This document shows, piece after piece, positions 10,454 to 23,900 of a stretch of DNA of 64,000 bases. Positions within the stretch are counted from its first letter, which is position 1. Each line of letters starts with the position of its first letter. The notes beneath the pieces were generated by a model. It was not told the DNA's origin. It worked only from the letters and a program-made list of their open reading frames with translations, and did not search any database. A program made the translations under genes and the position numbers. The stretch is from contig NC_054741.1 of NCBI RefSeq assembly GCF_018143015.1, positions 11,868,683-11,932,682 of the forward strand. The letters run 5' to 3'. The DNA comes from Lytechinus variegatus. Taxonomy: Eukaryota > Echinodermata > Echinoidea > Temnopleuroida > Toxopneustidae.

Positions 10454-13400
10454 ATGTTCAAAAATACATTCCAGAGTGGATTTTTGTCCATATTATACAG
10501 CATAGGCAGTAAACCGTTGCAGATATGGGATAAAAAGGTGAGTTTGGATGTTCCAAATTAAAAATTGTAAGGTGTTTTTATTCAGCAGCAAATGATTTTG
10601 CAGACCATATTTTCTGTGCATAACAACGCCCGGGGTAGCGGGGTGGATTCTGTCAGAACCATGGTCTCTTCAGAAGCTTGCCAAAATGGGCAGACTCAAA
10701 AGATTTTAACTTTTAGAGATTAAGACATGCAGCTGATTTATCTTGTTACTGTTAGAAATAATCTACGGTACTGCTTTTCAGTGTGTCTGGACTAATGTGT
10801 GGATAGACTCTATTATTAATAACAAATTAGACAAGTACTAGTTAGTTAGTAGGCCTAAACTAAAGGTACATGCCTATCCTATGCAGATTTTTTTTTTTTT
10901 TAACAGGACTTGGTCTTGGTTCGTATTCTCTTGTTTTCCTTGAGTCGGAATCAGACCTTAAGTGGAGTAAGGAACAGGAAGATGAGAACCACATGAAAAT
11001 AGAATTGAAGATAAGAAAGTTGAAATCAGAAAGTTAAACTTGTCTACTACCCAGCAGCTACTGTACGCTTCTCACAAATTTAGAGCAAATTTTTTTTTTT
11101 TGTGTGTGTGACTTTATTTTTATTTTATTCATTTTTTTAGGTGAGGAATGGCCATATCAAAAGAATCACAGACAATGACATCCAGTCACTTGTACTGGAA
11201 ATTGTAGGAACAAATGTCAGGTAAGTTTTTTTTTTGTTCTATTTTCAATATTGAAATGTCAGGATTAATCTACTTTTATTTTCAATTTTGACTTGTAGGA
11301 ATTGTTTCCAGTGTTATTTCTCTGTTTAGATCTAGACCCAATTCATAATCAACTTGCTTCACATGTTTCTAATCTATATTTTACAGTTCATTTTTATTTC
11401 TTTGTATCCTCTCTCTGCACATTATGACTTACAATCTGTCATTGTTATTATTATTATCATTATTATATATTATTATCATTATCATCATTGACATCATCAT
11501 TATCCTTACAATCATTTATAAGACTTTGTTGTTGAAGATTCTGCCGTAGTTGCTATAATATTAAAGATGTTATCTTAATTTTTTTTTGTGACTATTATCA
11601 AGTGAGTGATTGTTATTGTCATTATTATCATCATCATTGTCATCTATGTTAAATCTACTGTTCTATCTTTCTAGTGGTTGATACAATTTTTTATGTTTTT
11701 GGTCTTCAGGAATTGGTAGTACAAATCATTATAAGAGAGATATTTAAAGCATTAAATGGAGACCCCTAGATGTTTTTGTGCAATTCTCTGTTGGTTGAAA
11801 ATGCTTACCTGGTAACTCCATATTACAAAATCTCTCATTTGCCCACAGCACAACTTTGATTGAATGTCCATCTGATGCAAAAAAGACCCTTGGTATCAAG
11901 CTCCCATTTTTAGTCATGATCATCAAGAATCTCAAGAAGTACTTCACATTTGAGGTTCAGGTGCTAGACGATAAGAATGTCAGGAGACGTTTCAGGGCGA
12001 GCAACTACCAGAGTACGACACGTGTCAAGCCTTTCATCTGCACAATGCCCATGAGACTAGATGACGGCTGGAATCAAATTCAGGTAGTTATTTATCTCTC
12101 ACTTTGTATTTCATGGAAGAACTTTGGTTTTAGAGGGGGTTGTTTTCTGAACAAGAGAGCCAGTGTTTGTCTTTTTTTTACACTGGTTTGGGCTTGGGGG
12201 ATGCTATCCTCTAAAAATAATTGACAAATTTTAATTTTCTTTTTCAGTAAATTATTTTTCCAAAAGCTTAACTTTCATTGGAGTTTCTTTGATTTCTGGA
12301 ATGAAATACATGTATGTGATTGGTACTTCTTGCTTAGGGGAATGGGTAGAGAAGCCTTAGGCTCATTCTACTAGTCATAACAAAGATGTATTAAAGTGGA
12401 ACCTCCTTGTTATGAAGTGAATTATCCTCCCTTAGGGAGGCAGCGTAGCTCAGTCTGTAAGAGCGCATGTTTCGGATAAGATCGTAGATCTCAACGTGAG
12501 GGGTTCGAGTCCCGCTCATGCCGAAACGCGTCTAACAAAAAATCTGATGCTATAGCGTTGTGTGTTATCGTGCCTCACCACTGTATTCAGTGCAGGTGTG
12601 AATGCAGTTGGAAAACACTCCGTCCATCGGAAAGGACGCAAATGTTGGTCCCGTGTATAGGAGAGTCATAACCTATATGCACGTTAAAACCAATACACTA
12701 TTCGTCAAAGAGTAGGGTGTTCACCCGGTGTATTGCACCTGCCGGTCCCGGTAAGTCAAGTCAATCTTGACGTTCATATGCCATAATAATCAATATAATG
12801 ATTGTGGGCATTAACGGAAAGACAAGACAATGTTTTGACATTTCAATGACTGAATTTGATTGTGTTATGTACTTTCTTGGTGTGTTTTAATGTTTTTAGA
12901 CTACTATTGTGCAGTATCTTTGAAATTGACAAATGATCAGAATTGTCTTTGATTACATATTCTTTGCTGAATTAGCTCTTTGGCTCTTTGTAGAATTCCT
13001 TCTGAAACCTGTACCTGTACTCCAATTCTTCTGTGGGGGGAGCTGGGGCAAAAGGGCCTTACACATTGAAGGCAACTTTGCTACTGTGGTAATTACATGG
13101 AAATCATGACTAGGTTGTCTTTTGATCATTATCATTTTTGTGGTGTAGTTGTTCACACTCTCACCTTGTAATCAGAGGGTCGTGTGTGTTTGAATCCCAT
13201 CCAGCCTACATGTATTGCTCTTTGACAAGGCATCAATCCACATTTTGCCACTCTCCACCCAGTTGTTAAATGAGTTTTGGAACTCTTATTGGAATGCTCC
13301 CCAGGGAGTGGAGAAAGGCATGAATTGTGTGTATGCATGCCAATAAAGTAGTAAGCACTATAACATTTTATTATTATTTTTTATAACATTGATGGAGACA

Positions 13401-14221
13401 TTGGTTGCAGATGTTTAACATAGTAAGATATTTTATTTCTGAACAACAGAGCATGTTGACATAGGGTGTACTTTCAAGCACTTTATAATCCATATTTTTC
13501 ATTTTGTTTATATCAAACAGTTCAACTTGTCAGATTTCACAAGGAGAGCATATGGAACGAACTACATTGAGACCATTAGAGTAAATGTAAGTAATAGCCT
13601 TAACTGGATTATCATTCGTAATACGAAATAAACATAAGAATGAACTGTCACTTGACTTATAATTTAAAATCAACACCTTTGTTAAGTCACATCTTGTCAT
13701 TTTGGACCAATTTAGGTGTACACAGAACTTTCCAATTTTCACCTTTTAGGATAGAAAACAATTGTTATTCTTTGAAATTATCATTATTTGAAGGAAAAAT
13801 CCTGGATGTACCATTAGACTACAGAAATGATAATTAAAATTATTCAAACATTTTCAGTATGCCTACTAATTTGATATTTTTCATTATATTGCTGAATTAG
13901 ATATCGTATTGATTAGCTTAACTTTAATGACTCTTATTCAGGATTGGAGGAATATTCATTTAAAAAATGTCTCTTAAAGAGGCATCTCTAATTATCATAC
14001 TTATAGTTAATGTGTGCAGGCTATTTAAATGACTTTATTTTTTTCTTCAGTAAGATACCTAGTTAACTAATTGCCTGGTACATTTGTTGTCTCCCCAGAT
14101 CCATGCCAACTGTCGTATCCGAAGAGTATACTTCTCTGATAGACTGTACTCAGAAGACGAATTGCCTGCTGAATTCAAACTCTATTTGCCTATTCAAAAG
14201 GGTATGGCAACCAAGAATTAG
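10454..14221 (+). CDS. CFAP20: CFAP20 (Bug22/GTL3), copy 1, five coding exons
   Basis: Coding exons are 10454-10537, 11141-11220, 11849-12083, 13521-13586 and 14099-14221, all bounded by GT and AG. They join to 588 nt, 195 residues plus TAG. The product starts [18 protein letters not shown] and is collinear with human CFAP20 (193 residues), an axonemal doublet inner-junction protein needed for ciliary beating and tubulin modification (family knowledge). The whole CFAP20 domain is present. Against the second copy it differs mainly at [15 protein letters not shown] and the tail IQKGMATKN, positions where copy 2 is closer to the human form. Exons 2 and 3 are separate here but fused in copy 2. 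Intron 3 (12084-13520) contains two SINEs. A polyadenylation signal AATAAA lies at 14875-14880. Confidence 0.95.
12436..12830 (+). repeat. tRNA-derived SINE in CFAP20 copy 1 intron 3
   Basis: The head has an A-box-like TAGCTCAGTCTGTAAGAGC and a B box GGTTCGAGTCCC, about 85 bp in all. A body of about 300 bp follows, with the block ATCGGAAAGGACGCAAATG and GGTCCCGTGTATAGGAGAG. The acceptor arms GGCAGCG and CATGCCG pair only in part, so it is not a functional tRNA gene. It lies in the same orientation as the host gene, inside its third intron. Confidence 0.7.
13140..13350 (+). repeat. Second, different tRNA-derived SINE in the same intron
   Basis: The head GTGGTGTAGTTGTTCACACTC and the B-box-like GTTTGAATCCC flank a loop resembling an anticodon loop (CTTGTAA). 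The body contains GACAAGGCATCAATCCACA and a GGGAGTGGAGAAAGGCATG segment before an AATAAAGTAG tail. Head and body differ from the SINE at 12436-12830, so these are two families inserted in one 1.4-kb intron. Confidence 0.65.
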
Positions 14222-15660
14222 CGGAGAACCTTGAACATACAAAAGACTTGCAATACCAAATCAGATTTGTTTTGGACAATGTACAAGAACATTACAATGT
14301 CGCTGGAAGACATTTTGTGCTTCACGCAAACTCATGGTGCGCCTTCTCACTTTAGAGGAGAAACTTGTTTTATGAAATTATCTTCTTGATATTACAATGA
14401 ATGGGAACTTTTGAAATGGGAAAATGTTTTTGTGCAATTTGACTCAGAAAGGCTTTAGATATCGGGGTCCTAGGCAAATAGCAAAAGAAGTAAATGAATT
14501 CAGTCAAGAATTTCTGATTTATAATTATGTGCCAAGGAGAATGTGCTTCAGCAAATAGATGTATGTCTTGGATTCATGTAATAACCAATGGAAACCTTAT
14601 GACTGGTTTATAACTCAATTTGGAGAGAAAAAGTGTTCTAACATTTAATGTGAAAATTAAAACATGTTCTATACTACTTTTCGAATTTCTAAATATCATT
14701 AGGTAGAATCAGATTGTTAATCCTCATAAAATTAAAAGCAAATTCACTCTATAGTAGAATGACATCATAGCAATTGTACAATGGACTATGACTGAGGCCA
14801 ATTTGGTGATTGCTCTGAACTTTTGATAACAAATCTGACATTTGTGTTCAAATAGTTATTCTGAACCTTAATTGAATAAAAAATCTATTTACATTAATAC
14901 CAAATATGCAATACATGTTCTTCTATTATTGGGGCATGGACGAATTGTAAAGTGTGTAATGATCAAAAGTTAGTGGAACTGTTAATTGAACACATTTTAC
15001 TTGTTCTGAAACCTTTTTAAAAAATCACGAAGGAAAGCAATATTGCACATGGCATTGGAATCAAGTTAACAGTATTTTACAGACTGAAGTATAAGATTTT
15101 GTTTTTGAAAATTTTTGTCGTAATTAAATTTTTGATTGACAAGGAAATGCGTTGACCTTATATTACCGTATGACTTGTATTTGCTTTGATACAGTTTTAT
15201 GTTCAAGATGTTGAAAATGTTTGTGGTGTATTCATTTATGCTGCATTGCCAAATTGTGGGTTAGGCATTTATTCTTAGTAATGAACACTGATTCATATAT
15301 AATTGTGTGTGAGACACAACTTGTATGTCAAATTTAATGGATTTAAGATTTTTTTTTCATTTTCAATTTTTTTTCTTTTATTTTAGTGGTTGTTTTAACT
15401 GAAATTTTCATGTTGAGGTAGATACCTCACTTGTATATAATATATTAATACAGTGTAAATATATCTTTCATTTAAATTTTAAGTATGGAATGGCATGTTA
15501 TGAGTCCATGCTGATATTGACTTAAAGTTGCATGTTTCTCTTGTTATGCCTTGTTACAATTCATGTTCAAATATATTTATTTAAGATTCACTTAACACAT
15601 GGTCTCCTTCTTCTTGTATTCCATTTATTACTGCCCGGGCAGCTGAACCTTGTATCTCAA
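14222..15660 (+). other. 3' UTR and downstream flank of CFAP20 copy 1
   Basis: AT-rich DNA after the TAG. The first clear AATAAA is at 14875-14880, which would give a 3' UTR of about 670 nt; later signals are possible. No other gene seen. Confidence 0.5.
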
Positions 15661-15667
15661 AAAGCCA

Positions 15668-15948
15668 TGGCCCTTATTCTGAAGTCCAGTTCAACTTAAT
15701 GTGCCATGGTTTAGCTCTGTTATAAAATTATGGGAAACCAAAATGTCAAAATTTTTGTTAACATTTTATGTCTTCCTCTTGCTTTATTGGGGTTCAAAAC
15801 TATTTAAGATATTGATCTCCAGACATTTATGAATAATTTGAGTATCATATTAGTTGACAAATTGAACCTGTACTTTGGGGATTGGCTTCACATAATGATA
15901 CCACAACTTTAGACCAGATTTTAAATTGAACCCTTTGGAGTTTGGGAC
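15668..15948. repeat. MITE with CCCTTATTCTGAAGTC-type ends, copy 1
   Basis: The left end GGCCCTTATTCTGAAGTCCA and the right end AACTTTAGACC..TTAAATTGAACCC are inverted relatives. The interior block ATTTATGAATAATTTGAGT is shared with the copy at 60873-61165. About 280 bp, non-coding. Confidence 0.65.
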
Positions 15949-15949
15949 A

Positions 15950-18360
15950 GTGAGTAAACAAATCATGTATATACTATCTAATTGGAAAGTCCATCTTTAA
16001 CATGGCGCTATACAGGAAATCATGAGATGTTGTCTTTTGTTGTCACAAAAAAGTGATAGCCCCCCCCCACAAAAAAGAGAGAGAGAGAGACGCAGGGCCT
16101 TGTCAATCCAGTGGCATCTGTTTAAAAAAATAGGCGTTGATTAAAAAGAGTGAATGATAAAGATTGGAAAATTAGGTAAACAAATAAGGAAAATAAAACT
16201 TGAAGGATTGGAAGGAAACGTGATTGATAGAGAAAGGGGATAAACAGTGGAATTGGAAATTAGGATTGAGAAAGAGAGAGTGAATGAAATTGATGTGAAT
16301 GTGTGGAGGAATATATGTGGAATGTGAGAGTAATGAAAGTAAAAGTAAATGAAGTAAAGGAAATAAGAGAATTGAAATAAAAGATATGAGAACGGGAAGA
16401 ACAAGGTATGAAACTTGATCTGGAATAAAGGAAAGAAGTGTTAAAAAGAGAGTGTGTGTGTGAAACAAACTAGTTAAAGATAAACTTAAAGATTTATGCT
16501 CGATAAAAAGGGAGACACATTAAATGAATTGATATGGATGACAGCAGTAAATCATGAATGAGTGTGGGGTAAGAAAAGTTGGTACATTTTGCCACTAATA
16601 TTTTTACCCCCCCAAAAAAAGAAGAAGAAGAAAAAAAAACAATGTCTATGTTTTTTGCTCCAACCCCGCCCCCCCCCCCCCTCCCCTCCCTCCACTCAGA
16701 AGAAAAGGATGAAAAACATTTTTTTTTAATCCAAATAGTAAAATATTTAAAACGGTGTCATCCATACCACATGGTAAATAAACCAAGAGTAATTGGATCA
16801 TTTGGTTATTTGAGGAAATTAGCTTAGAGAAAATGAAAAAAGACCAATTGCAGTTAGACCACTACAAGGACAAATTGATTGGTGGACCAAATGGTTACTG
16901 TGCAAAATGGTATCAGACCAAATTCATTTGTGAGTACTTGAGATTCTTGGTCATGACTGACATACAGATATACAGTGCGTATCAAAAAAAAAAACCGGGA
17001 CAGATTTGAAAAAGTCTATAAAATTTGTATTTCAAATTATGATCTCTATATTTTGGTGTCAATAGATGCTCTTGGGTCTTATTCTTCAAATCTTATTTTT
17101 AAAAATAGTTCACGGAATGTTTTTGTCTGGGGTTAAAAAGGAGGTTTGCGCCAAAATGACATCAAATGATCCCGCAAATGATATATGGACTTCTTGCTAA
17201 TTAGTAGACTTCCTCTTAACCTTGTCATTTACTTTGCCATGATTTTCGAATTATGCGGTCAAAATTCATTTCCAAATCTATTTATTTGCTTGAATATTTC
17301 TGTTGTTGTTCCTTTTTAATGTTATCTTTCAGGTTTGAATATTGCTTATTTAGGCAAGAACAATTTTATTTTTAAACCGAAGTATGGGAGAGCATGTTTT
17401 TTTATCAAATCCTTTCATTGTGTGCTACAAAGGTTATGGTGCCTTTGAACAGTGGCATACTGATGGCTGGGGACTCGATGTGCTCCCCCCCCCCCCAATA
17501 AAAAAAAAATCTTGACCAAGAAAAAAAAAGGTGGAAAGAAAAATAACAGAAAACATAGAAAGTGAAATGTAATACCATTTTCTAAATATTATGTCAAGAT
17601 CACAAAATTTGACATTTTAATGAAATAGTGAAATTTTTTGCTTGTTCGCTTCACAACTTTTTAATACATTTTACCCGATCTGCCATATCTTGCTCCTTCA
17701 AATTTGACTTAATACACCATTGCCATTGAAAAACATGAATCCTTTCCTGTTTGTCCTGTCAAGCAGATAATTAAACTTGGTAAAAGGATTCAATAACTCC
17801 TTGAAAATAGGATTCAGGTCTTTTTATAGGTACCATAACATAATTTGTTTCACATAATAAAAGGATTTGAATAATTACTTCCAATTAATAATGCAAATCT
17901 TCCTACTTGGGTTGACAAAAAGTCTTCTTTTCTTACTTATGAAGGAAAATACAAAGGTAAAAGCTTGAATGAAAAACAAAAAAATTCAGGTAAATAAATG
18001 AATTTGTAAATGAAATTTGACAGCATTACTCGAAAATTATGGCAAAGATAAGGAAAAAGATTAATAGAAAGTCTGCTGATTAGCCAAAAGTCTAATCATC
18101 AAATTTCTCATTTCTGCCATTTTGGCACAAGCCTCTTTTTGAATTCCGATAAAAAACGTCCCGTGTTCGCTCAAGCATGAACAATTTTTTTAAATGGCAT
18201 TTCAAAGGCAAGATCTCAGAGTAATATATAGATATAATATCTTGAAAGAAATTTATTTAGACTTTACAAAACTGTCTCGTTTTTTTTTTGATGTGCACTG
18301 TATATCGAATGATATGTATTTTTACCACAACCCCATAATCCCCATTCACAACCAGGAATA
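15950..18360. other. Intergenic, no gene recognised
   Basis: Contains GA-rich DNA at 16070-16460, a C-rich run near 16665-16690 and a short block of the 15-bp GACCAAATGG repeat at 16840-16925. Between about 16976 and 18305 the ends carry related, partly inverted blocks near 17000 and 18275, so a larger unnamed fold-back element may sit here. No exon recognised. Confidence 0.35.
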
Positions 18361-18720
18361 ATCATTGTCATCATCACCATCATTTCATTAGCGCCATCAC
18401 CACCACCACCACTACAATCATCATCATCACACCACCACTACCATCCATCATCACATCATCATTACCATCACCAATCTCATCACCACCATTACTACTACCA
18501 TCATCACATCATAAACTTTATCACCACTACCATATTCATCAGCATCATTATCACCACGACTACCATCATCATTTTCATCAGCACCACCATCATCATCACA
18601 CAACCACTACCATCCATCAGCATTACATCATCATAATCATTATCACTACCATCATGACTATCACCACCATCATCACCACTATCATCAACTTTATCACCAC
18701 CATCATCACCACCATATTTC
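18361..18720. repeat. (CAT/ATC)n microsatellite
   Basis: About 360 bp of imperfect ATC/ACC trinucleotide repeat. Open frames within it are low-complexity artefacts. A similar tract lies at 39612-39810. Confidence 0.9.
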
Positions 18721-20969
18721 CTCAATCATTCTAATATTTATGGACCATCCACACAAAATATCGAAAATTCAAACAATTATCACCAAAGCACAAAGTAACT
18801 TCTATAACAGGCCAAGAACTTTCATGTTTATAAAGTGTATTTTGTCTTGAACTATATAAAAAAGACAAAGTAGAATCTGATTGTACACAGATTACATGAA
18901 CATAATTGACAATTCTCATTGATTTCAAATAAGTTATCCTGCACTCCATAAGAGCAGAGCAATTACTTAAATAAAAGTAAGAGTACAGCATATATTATTA
19001 TCTTATGCACAGTGCTTTTTGATGGCGCATTTTGAATACAAAATCTTCAAAACCTAAGGCAAATAAGGTTGATAAAACCAAATAATAGAATAAAGATATG
19101 AAATTTAAAAAGACATCACATGGCACCATCTCATTAAAAACACTGTTCATAATACAAAGTTAACATGTAAACATGATCTAACTTCTTTTACATTTAAATT
19201 CAGAAAATAACTATTTGGATTATTGGAATCAGCACAACATGTCAATACATGGTCTGATACGAGAAAGCCTGAAGAGAACATAAACATTTCTGAGTATTGT
19301 AACATGGTTACATGACATAATCTTTAGTTACATAACATATATATATTTACAGGCATATTAATGTCATTTTGAGATATTTATATACACAATAAGCTTACCC
19401 TAGATTATAGTACAAAAGTCAGATAACTTTTCTACAGTCTACTAGACTTGCATTGTCCTTCATTTGATATTTAGGCAAAGAGGGTATTATTGAAAGTAAC
19501 AAATTAAATAGAATTACTTTTTATAATCAAATAAATTAATATATTACGCTAAATATATTACCTATTCAGGAAAAAAAGAGATGACTGATTCCCAGTTTCC
19601 CTCCCAACTACCAAAGATTTTCATACATCAAAATGAAGAAAAAAAGTAGAGCATTTGTAATGGACCATTTGAAACTTTGAATCATCAGTTAGCATAACCC
19701 TAGAGTTGTATTGAAAAACTAACTAATTTTCCAAAGATTATTGCAGAGCAATATAATCTTGTATCCAAGGGACAATTCCTTATCTTGATCGATTCATTTT
19801 GGAATTAAATTAGTCCTAACACAATCAGGATGTAACATAAAACTCCTGCAAACGTTAGGCAATGGGTTTGAGAATTCATGAAGACATGCTGCCCATTTTT
19901 AGTCAGTTTTGGTGACATTATTGACATACATATTAACACTCACTATACAATCTATGACCAAATTAGGATGTGATGTCTAATAGTGGCTATCTTTTTATTC
20001 AACTAAAAATGTAGCAACAATCGGCACAAACTGTGAAAACCTGTACTTAGCATGCAAAGGAGTGAATAGTAATTTAATGAACTTTGACCCAAGTGCCAGA
20101 CCGCAGAGACAAACACAGACGAAGATACAATATACCATACAGTACTTTAAATTAAATGGTATAACAGCTACATAAACAATGACATAAAGAATAAGGTGAC
20201 TTTCAATTAGGCATTTTGTATGTGACCAACATTCTTTGTTCATTTCTTGTAGAGAGCCTTTGAAAGAATTTCAAATAAGACGTCACTCAATCATGGTAGC
20301 CCTTTCTCTACAGCTTTCAATTCAAGTACCAATACATGCATATGAAGTCTTAAATGTATTACAAACTGGGGGTAAAAGCAGTCCTGAAATGGAGAGAAAG
20401 CTCAGTGTTACAATTGCTTTTCATTAAGATCATTTAGTATGAATCCAAGATCTAAATAAGGAACTATTTCCACATCTGTCCCCATAACATCTGAAGAAGG
20501 GAGAGCAATAGAAATAGCAAAGGCCTGCTTTGATTTCAACATAGTTTCTCGCGTTTCAGTCCATCAGCCTAGTTCCCAAACGTATTAGAGCACATTACAA
20601 AATCGCAAATCTTTTCAATTCCTTGGCAGTTATTTCCAAGGTAAGCTTACCTAATATCCTGACAAACTAGACAGGATTTCACAATCATAAATATCATTTT
20701 GAGTTAAGACTTGCCTCACTAACACATGTTAAAGAGAGATACACTTTATACTTTGTTACACCTCTCTTGGCGCCAGCTGAAGAAGGGATCTTTATCACGA
20801 TACGCAGATCATGACAGTTGCCGTACCATTGACGTTCGACTTCTCTGCATGAGGGCTGAAAAGTTGAGTGAGGTTTTTGTCAACAATGTGGATCGGTTCT
20901 TCCCTATTGCTGACAATGAGTTCTAAAGTGTCTTTGCTTTCACTTTGAATGTCCATACCCATTCGGGGT
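18721..20969 (-). other. Downstream flank and probable 3' UTR of CFAP20 copy 2
   Basis: AT-rich DNA downstream of the copy 2 stop codon. Several TTTATT (AATAAA on the minus strand) occur, for example near 19991-19999, but none can be chosen from sequence alone. No other gene seen between the two convergent CFAP20 genes. Confidence 0.4.
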
Positions 20970-23900
20970 TTAACTCCTTGGGTTGGCACCCTTCTGAACA
21001 GGCAAGTAAAGTTTGAATTCTGCAGGTAGTTCGTCTTCTGAATACAGTCTGTCGGAGAAGTATACTCGTCGGATTCGGCAGTTAGCATGGATCTGTACAA
21101 GGGTGAATAAAAAAAAAATGGAAATACAAAGTTGAAAACTAAAAAAACTCAATAACTTGTAAATGAAATATATTTTGAATGCCTATGGTACAGAATCCAA
21201 TCAAATGACCACCCAGGTGTATGTGCCATAGGATCCTGTAAGAAATTTTGTAATTGCTGAGAAATACAAAAAAAAAAACAAGCATGAATTTCGAGCACAA
21301 TGTTAGGTCTTTTTCCAAGCAATATGATACTCGGTTCCACAACATGTGCTTATCTGTGTTGGTGATATTCAGTGTGATTATTTTTCAGCTTAGATTTCCT
21401 GATTTCTTTAACATTCTTTAAAATCTTTTATTGATGGAGTGTTATTGCTCAGTAAATGTACCTGTACCAGATTTAGATCTGTGATAACACAGTGATAATT
21501 ACCCTTGGTTTTACAGTCTTTCTTATGAAATTGGCACGTACTGCAAGTGCCTTCATTTATCTAGATTATAGTCTTAGTTAGCATGGCACTAGGTTGAAAG
21601 ACATTGAAGCAACACTGCATTTGTTTTGATCCTCACAAGATGCTCATATCGACTATTAAGTAAATAAATAACACATCCATGGCCTTTAGATGTCATTCAT
21701 GCTATATCATATCCCACTCCTGCCACCAAAAGTATGTTGCATGCCTGGATGTTATAAAACACAGCTTAAAAATGAATATCACTGGGCTTCACTGCTGGAC
21801 GTTTTTTTTTGCACCTTTTCAAATTAAATCATGCTCAAGAATTCCCTTTAAGGCTCAGACTACAAGAAAGTCATCAACACAATAGATGGAAATATATATT
21901 TTAATGTTCATCATTCCATTATTGCTTTAATGATTTGATATCTAATTTCATTAAAATTTCTTGGTGTTTTGACTTAAATGTGGGAATAAGAAAACTAAAT
22001 GAATCATATTTGGACATTGGAAAAAGAGATGAAACATACCTGAACTCGCAATGTCTCAATATAGTTTGTTCCATATGCTCTCCTTGTGAAATCTGATAGA
22101 TTAAACTGTGTGTTAAAGGGAGAAAAAAAACAGGAAACGTTAATAGAAAATGGTAGTGAGATAAGATCTGAATCAGGGCCTGCGAGACCGGGGGGGGGGG
22201 GGGGCACTGGGTTGGTTTCAGCCACCACTTTTTTTTAATGTGTCCAAACAAGTAAAATTACCATCTGATTGTGATTGTTTGCATGGTCAGCCCCCCTTTC
22301 ATATTTGTTCCACTGCCCCTATTGATAGAGCTCTCTAGCATTTATCATATTGTGTAGCATATCACTATTAAATAATTATCCATATAATTGAAAAAAAAAT
22401 ACTAAGTCTAATTTTGTACACAATCTCACATTCAACCCAATAAATGGGGCAAAAGTAATTATGACTAGTTGCCTAATAAATTTCAATACATGTACTGTCA
22501 ATATAATTTCATACTTGGATATGTTTCTCAGAAATAAGTGATGTAAACTATCAATAATAATAATTTAAAATTATTTCAATAAACAAAATAACTACCTGAA
22601 TTTGATTCCAGCCGTCATCTAGTCTCATGGGCATTGTGCAGATGAAAGGCTTGACACGCGTCGTACTCTGGTAGTTGCTCGCCCTGAAACGTCTCCTGAC
22701 GTTCTTATCGTCTAGAACCTGGACCTCAAACGTGAAGTACTTCTTGAGATTCTTGATGATCATGACTAAAAATGGGAGCTTGATACCAAGGGTCTTCCTT
22801 GGTTCTGAAGGACATGTGATGAATGTGGTACTAACATTTGTGCCGACTATTTCAAGAACTAATGATTGGATGTCGTTATCAGTTATTCGTTTTATGTGCC
22901 CATTTCTGACCTGTTTAGGGGAAATAAAAAAAAAGAAAATTAATCAAAATCAGTAAACTGATATACATTGATATTTCTTATCTTTCATTAAAGTTTAAGT
23001 GGAATAAATAACAGAAACATACATTGTACAATTCTTGACTCTGGAATTTTGTATGTACCCTCACTAAAATTTAAAAAAAAATTTCAATGGTTAATATACT
23101 ATCTATGTACTACTTTAACTTATCAATATTAAGGTATATTTATCATAAAAGCTGGTTGTCACAGTCAAAGGGGAAGAAGGAAGTAAACTATAGGCTATAT
23201 CACAAGAAAGAAACCAAGAATTCTATCAAGCAAAACTTATAATAATAAAATCCCCAAATAACAAGTAATAATCAATCATAGCAACCAGAATTAAAAAAAC
23301 ATTCATGATTGACAAAATAACTTTGAATTTAGACTTTAGATTGATTTATCTGACAATGGAATAATAGTAAACTCATAGCTCATAACTTTGAATTTCCTTT
23401 CAGACTGAATCAGAGTTAAGTTAGAGTTCTGTAAATGACCTAAAGTATTTTCAGCAGATTTCTTATTTCTGCAATTTATTGGATTATCAAAAGTGAAGAG
23501 GTTTATATTGGTTTCACACATTCACATTTTTTCAAAATCACGATTCATAAAATTAAAAAACATGAAAAGGAAAATTGGATTCTGGCCTCTGAAGTTAAAC
23601 ATGTACATGTATGTTGTATTTGGATATATATACACATGAAAGAAATTGATTTCAATCAAATTAGGTTAAGAAACATATATATGATTCCTTTTTTAATCAT
23701 ATCAACAAAACAGTAAAAAGCACACCCATTCCGAAGAGGTACAACATAAATCAGAAGCACCGGGACCAGCGGGTTACTGTTTGGCACATGACCGCTCCTC
23801 CAGTGCTGCTGCTAAGCAACACCCCTCTCTCCGTGCATGCATACCACTACCACAACCAATGGAGGGGTGTACTCGTTGACAAGAAAGGCGCGCATGCCGG

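Noticed and set aside
11856-12224. A 122-codon plus frame around 12 kb as a separate protein
   Set aside because: Only exon 3 of CFAP20 copy 1 read past its donor at 12084 into the intron.
12436-12522. A tRNA gene
   Set aside because: A and B boxes are present but the acceptor stem does not pair and a SINE body follows.
18504-18725. Open frames rich in M, V and D in CAT/ATC tracts (also 39582-39806)
   Set aside because: Trinucleotide microsatellite translations.
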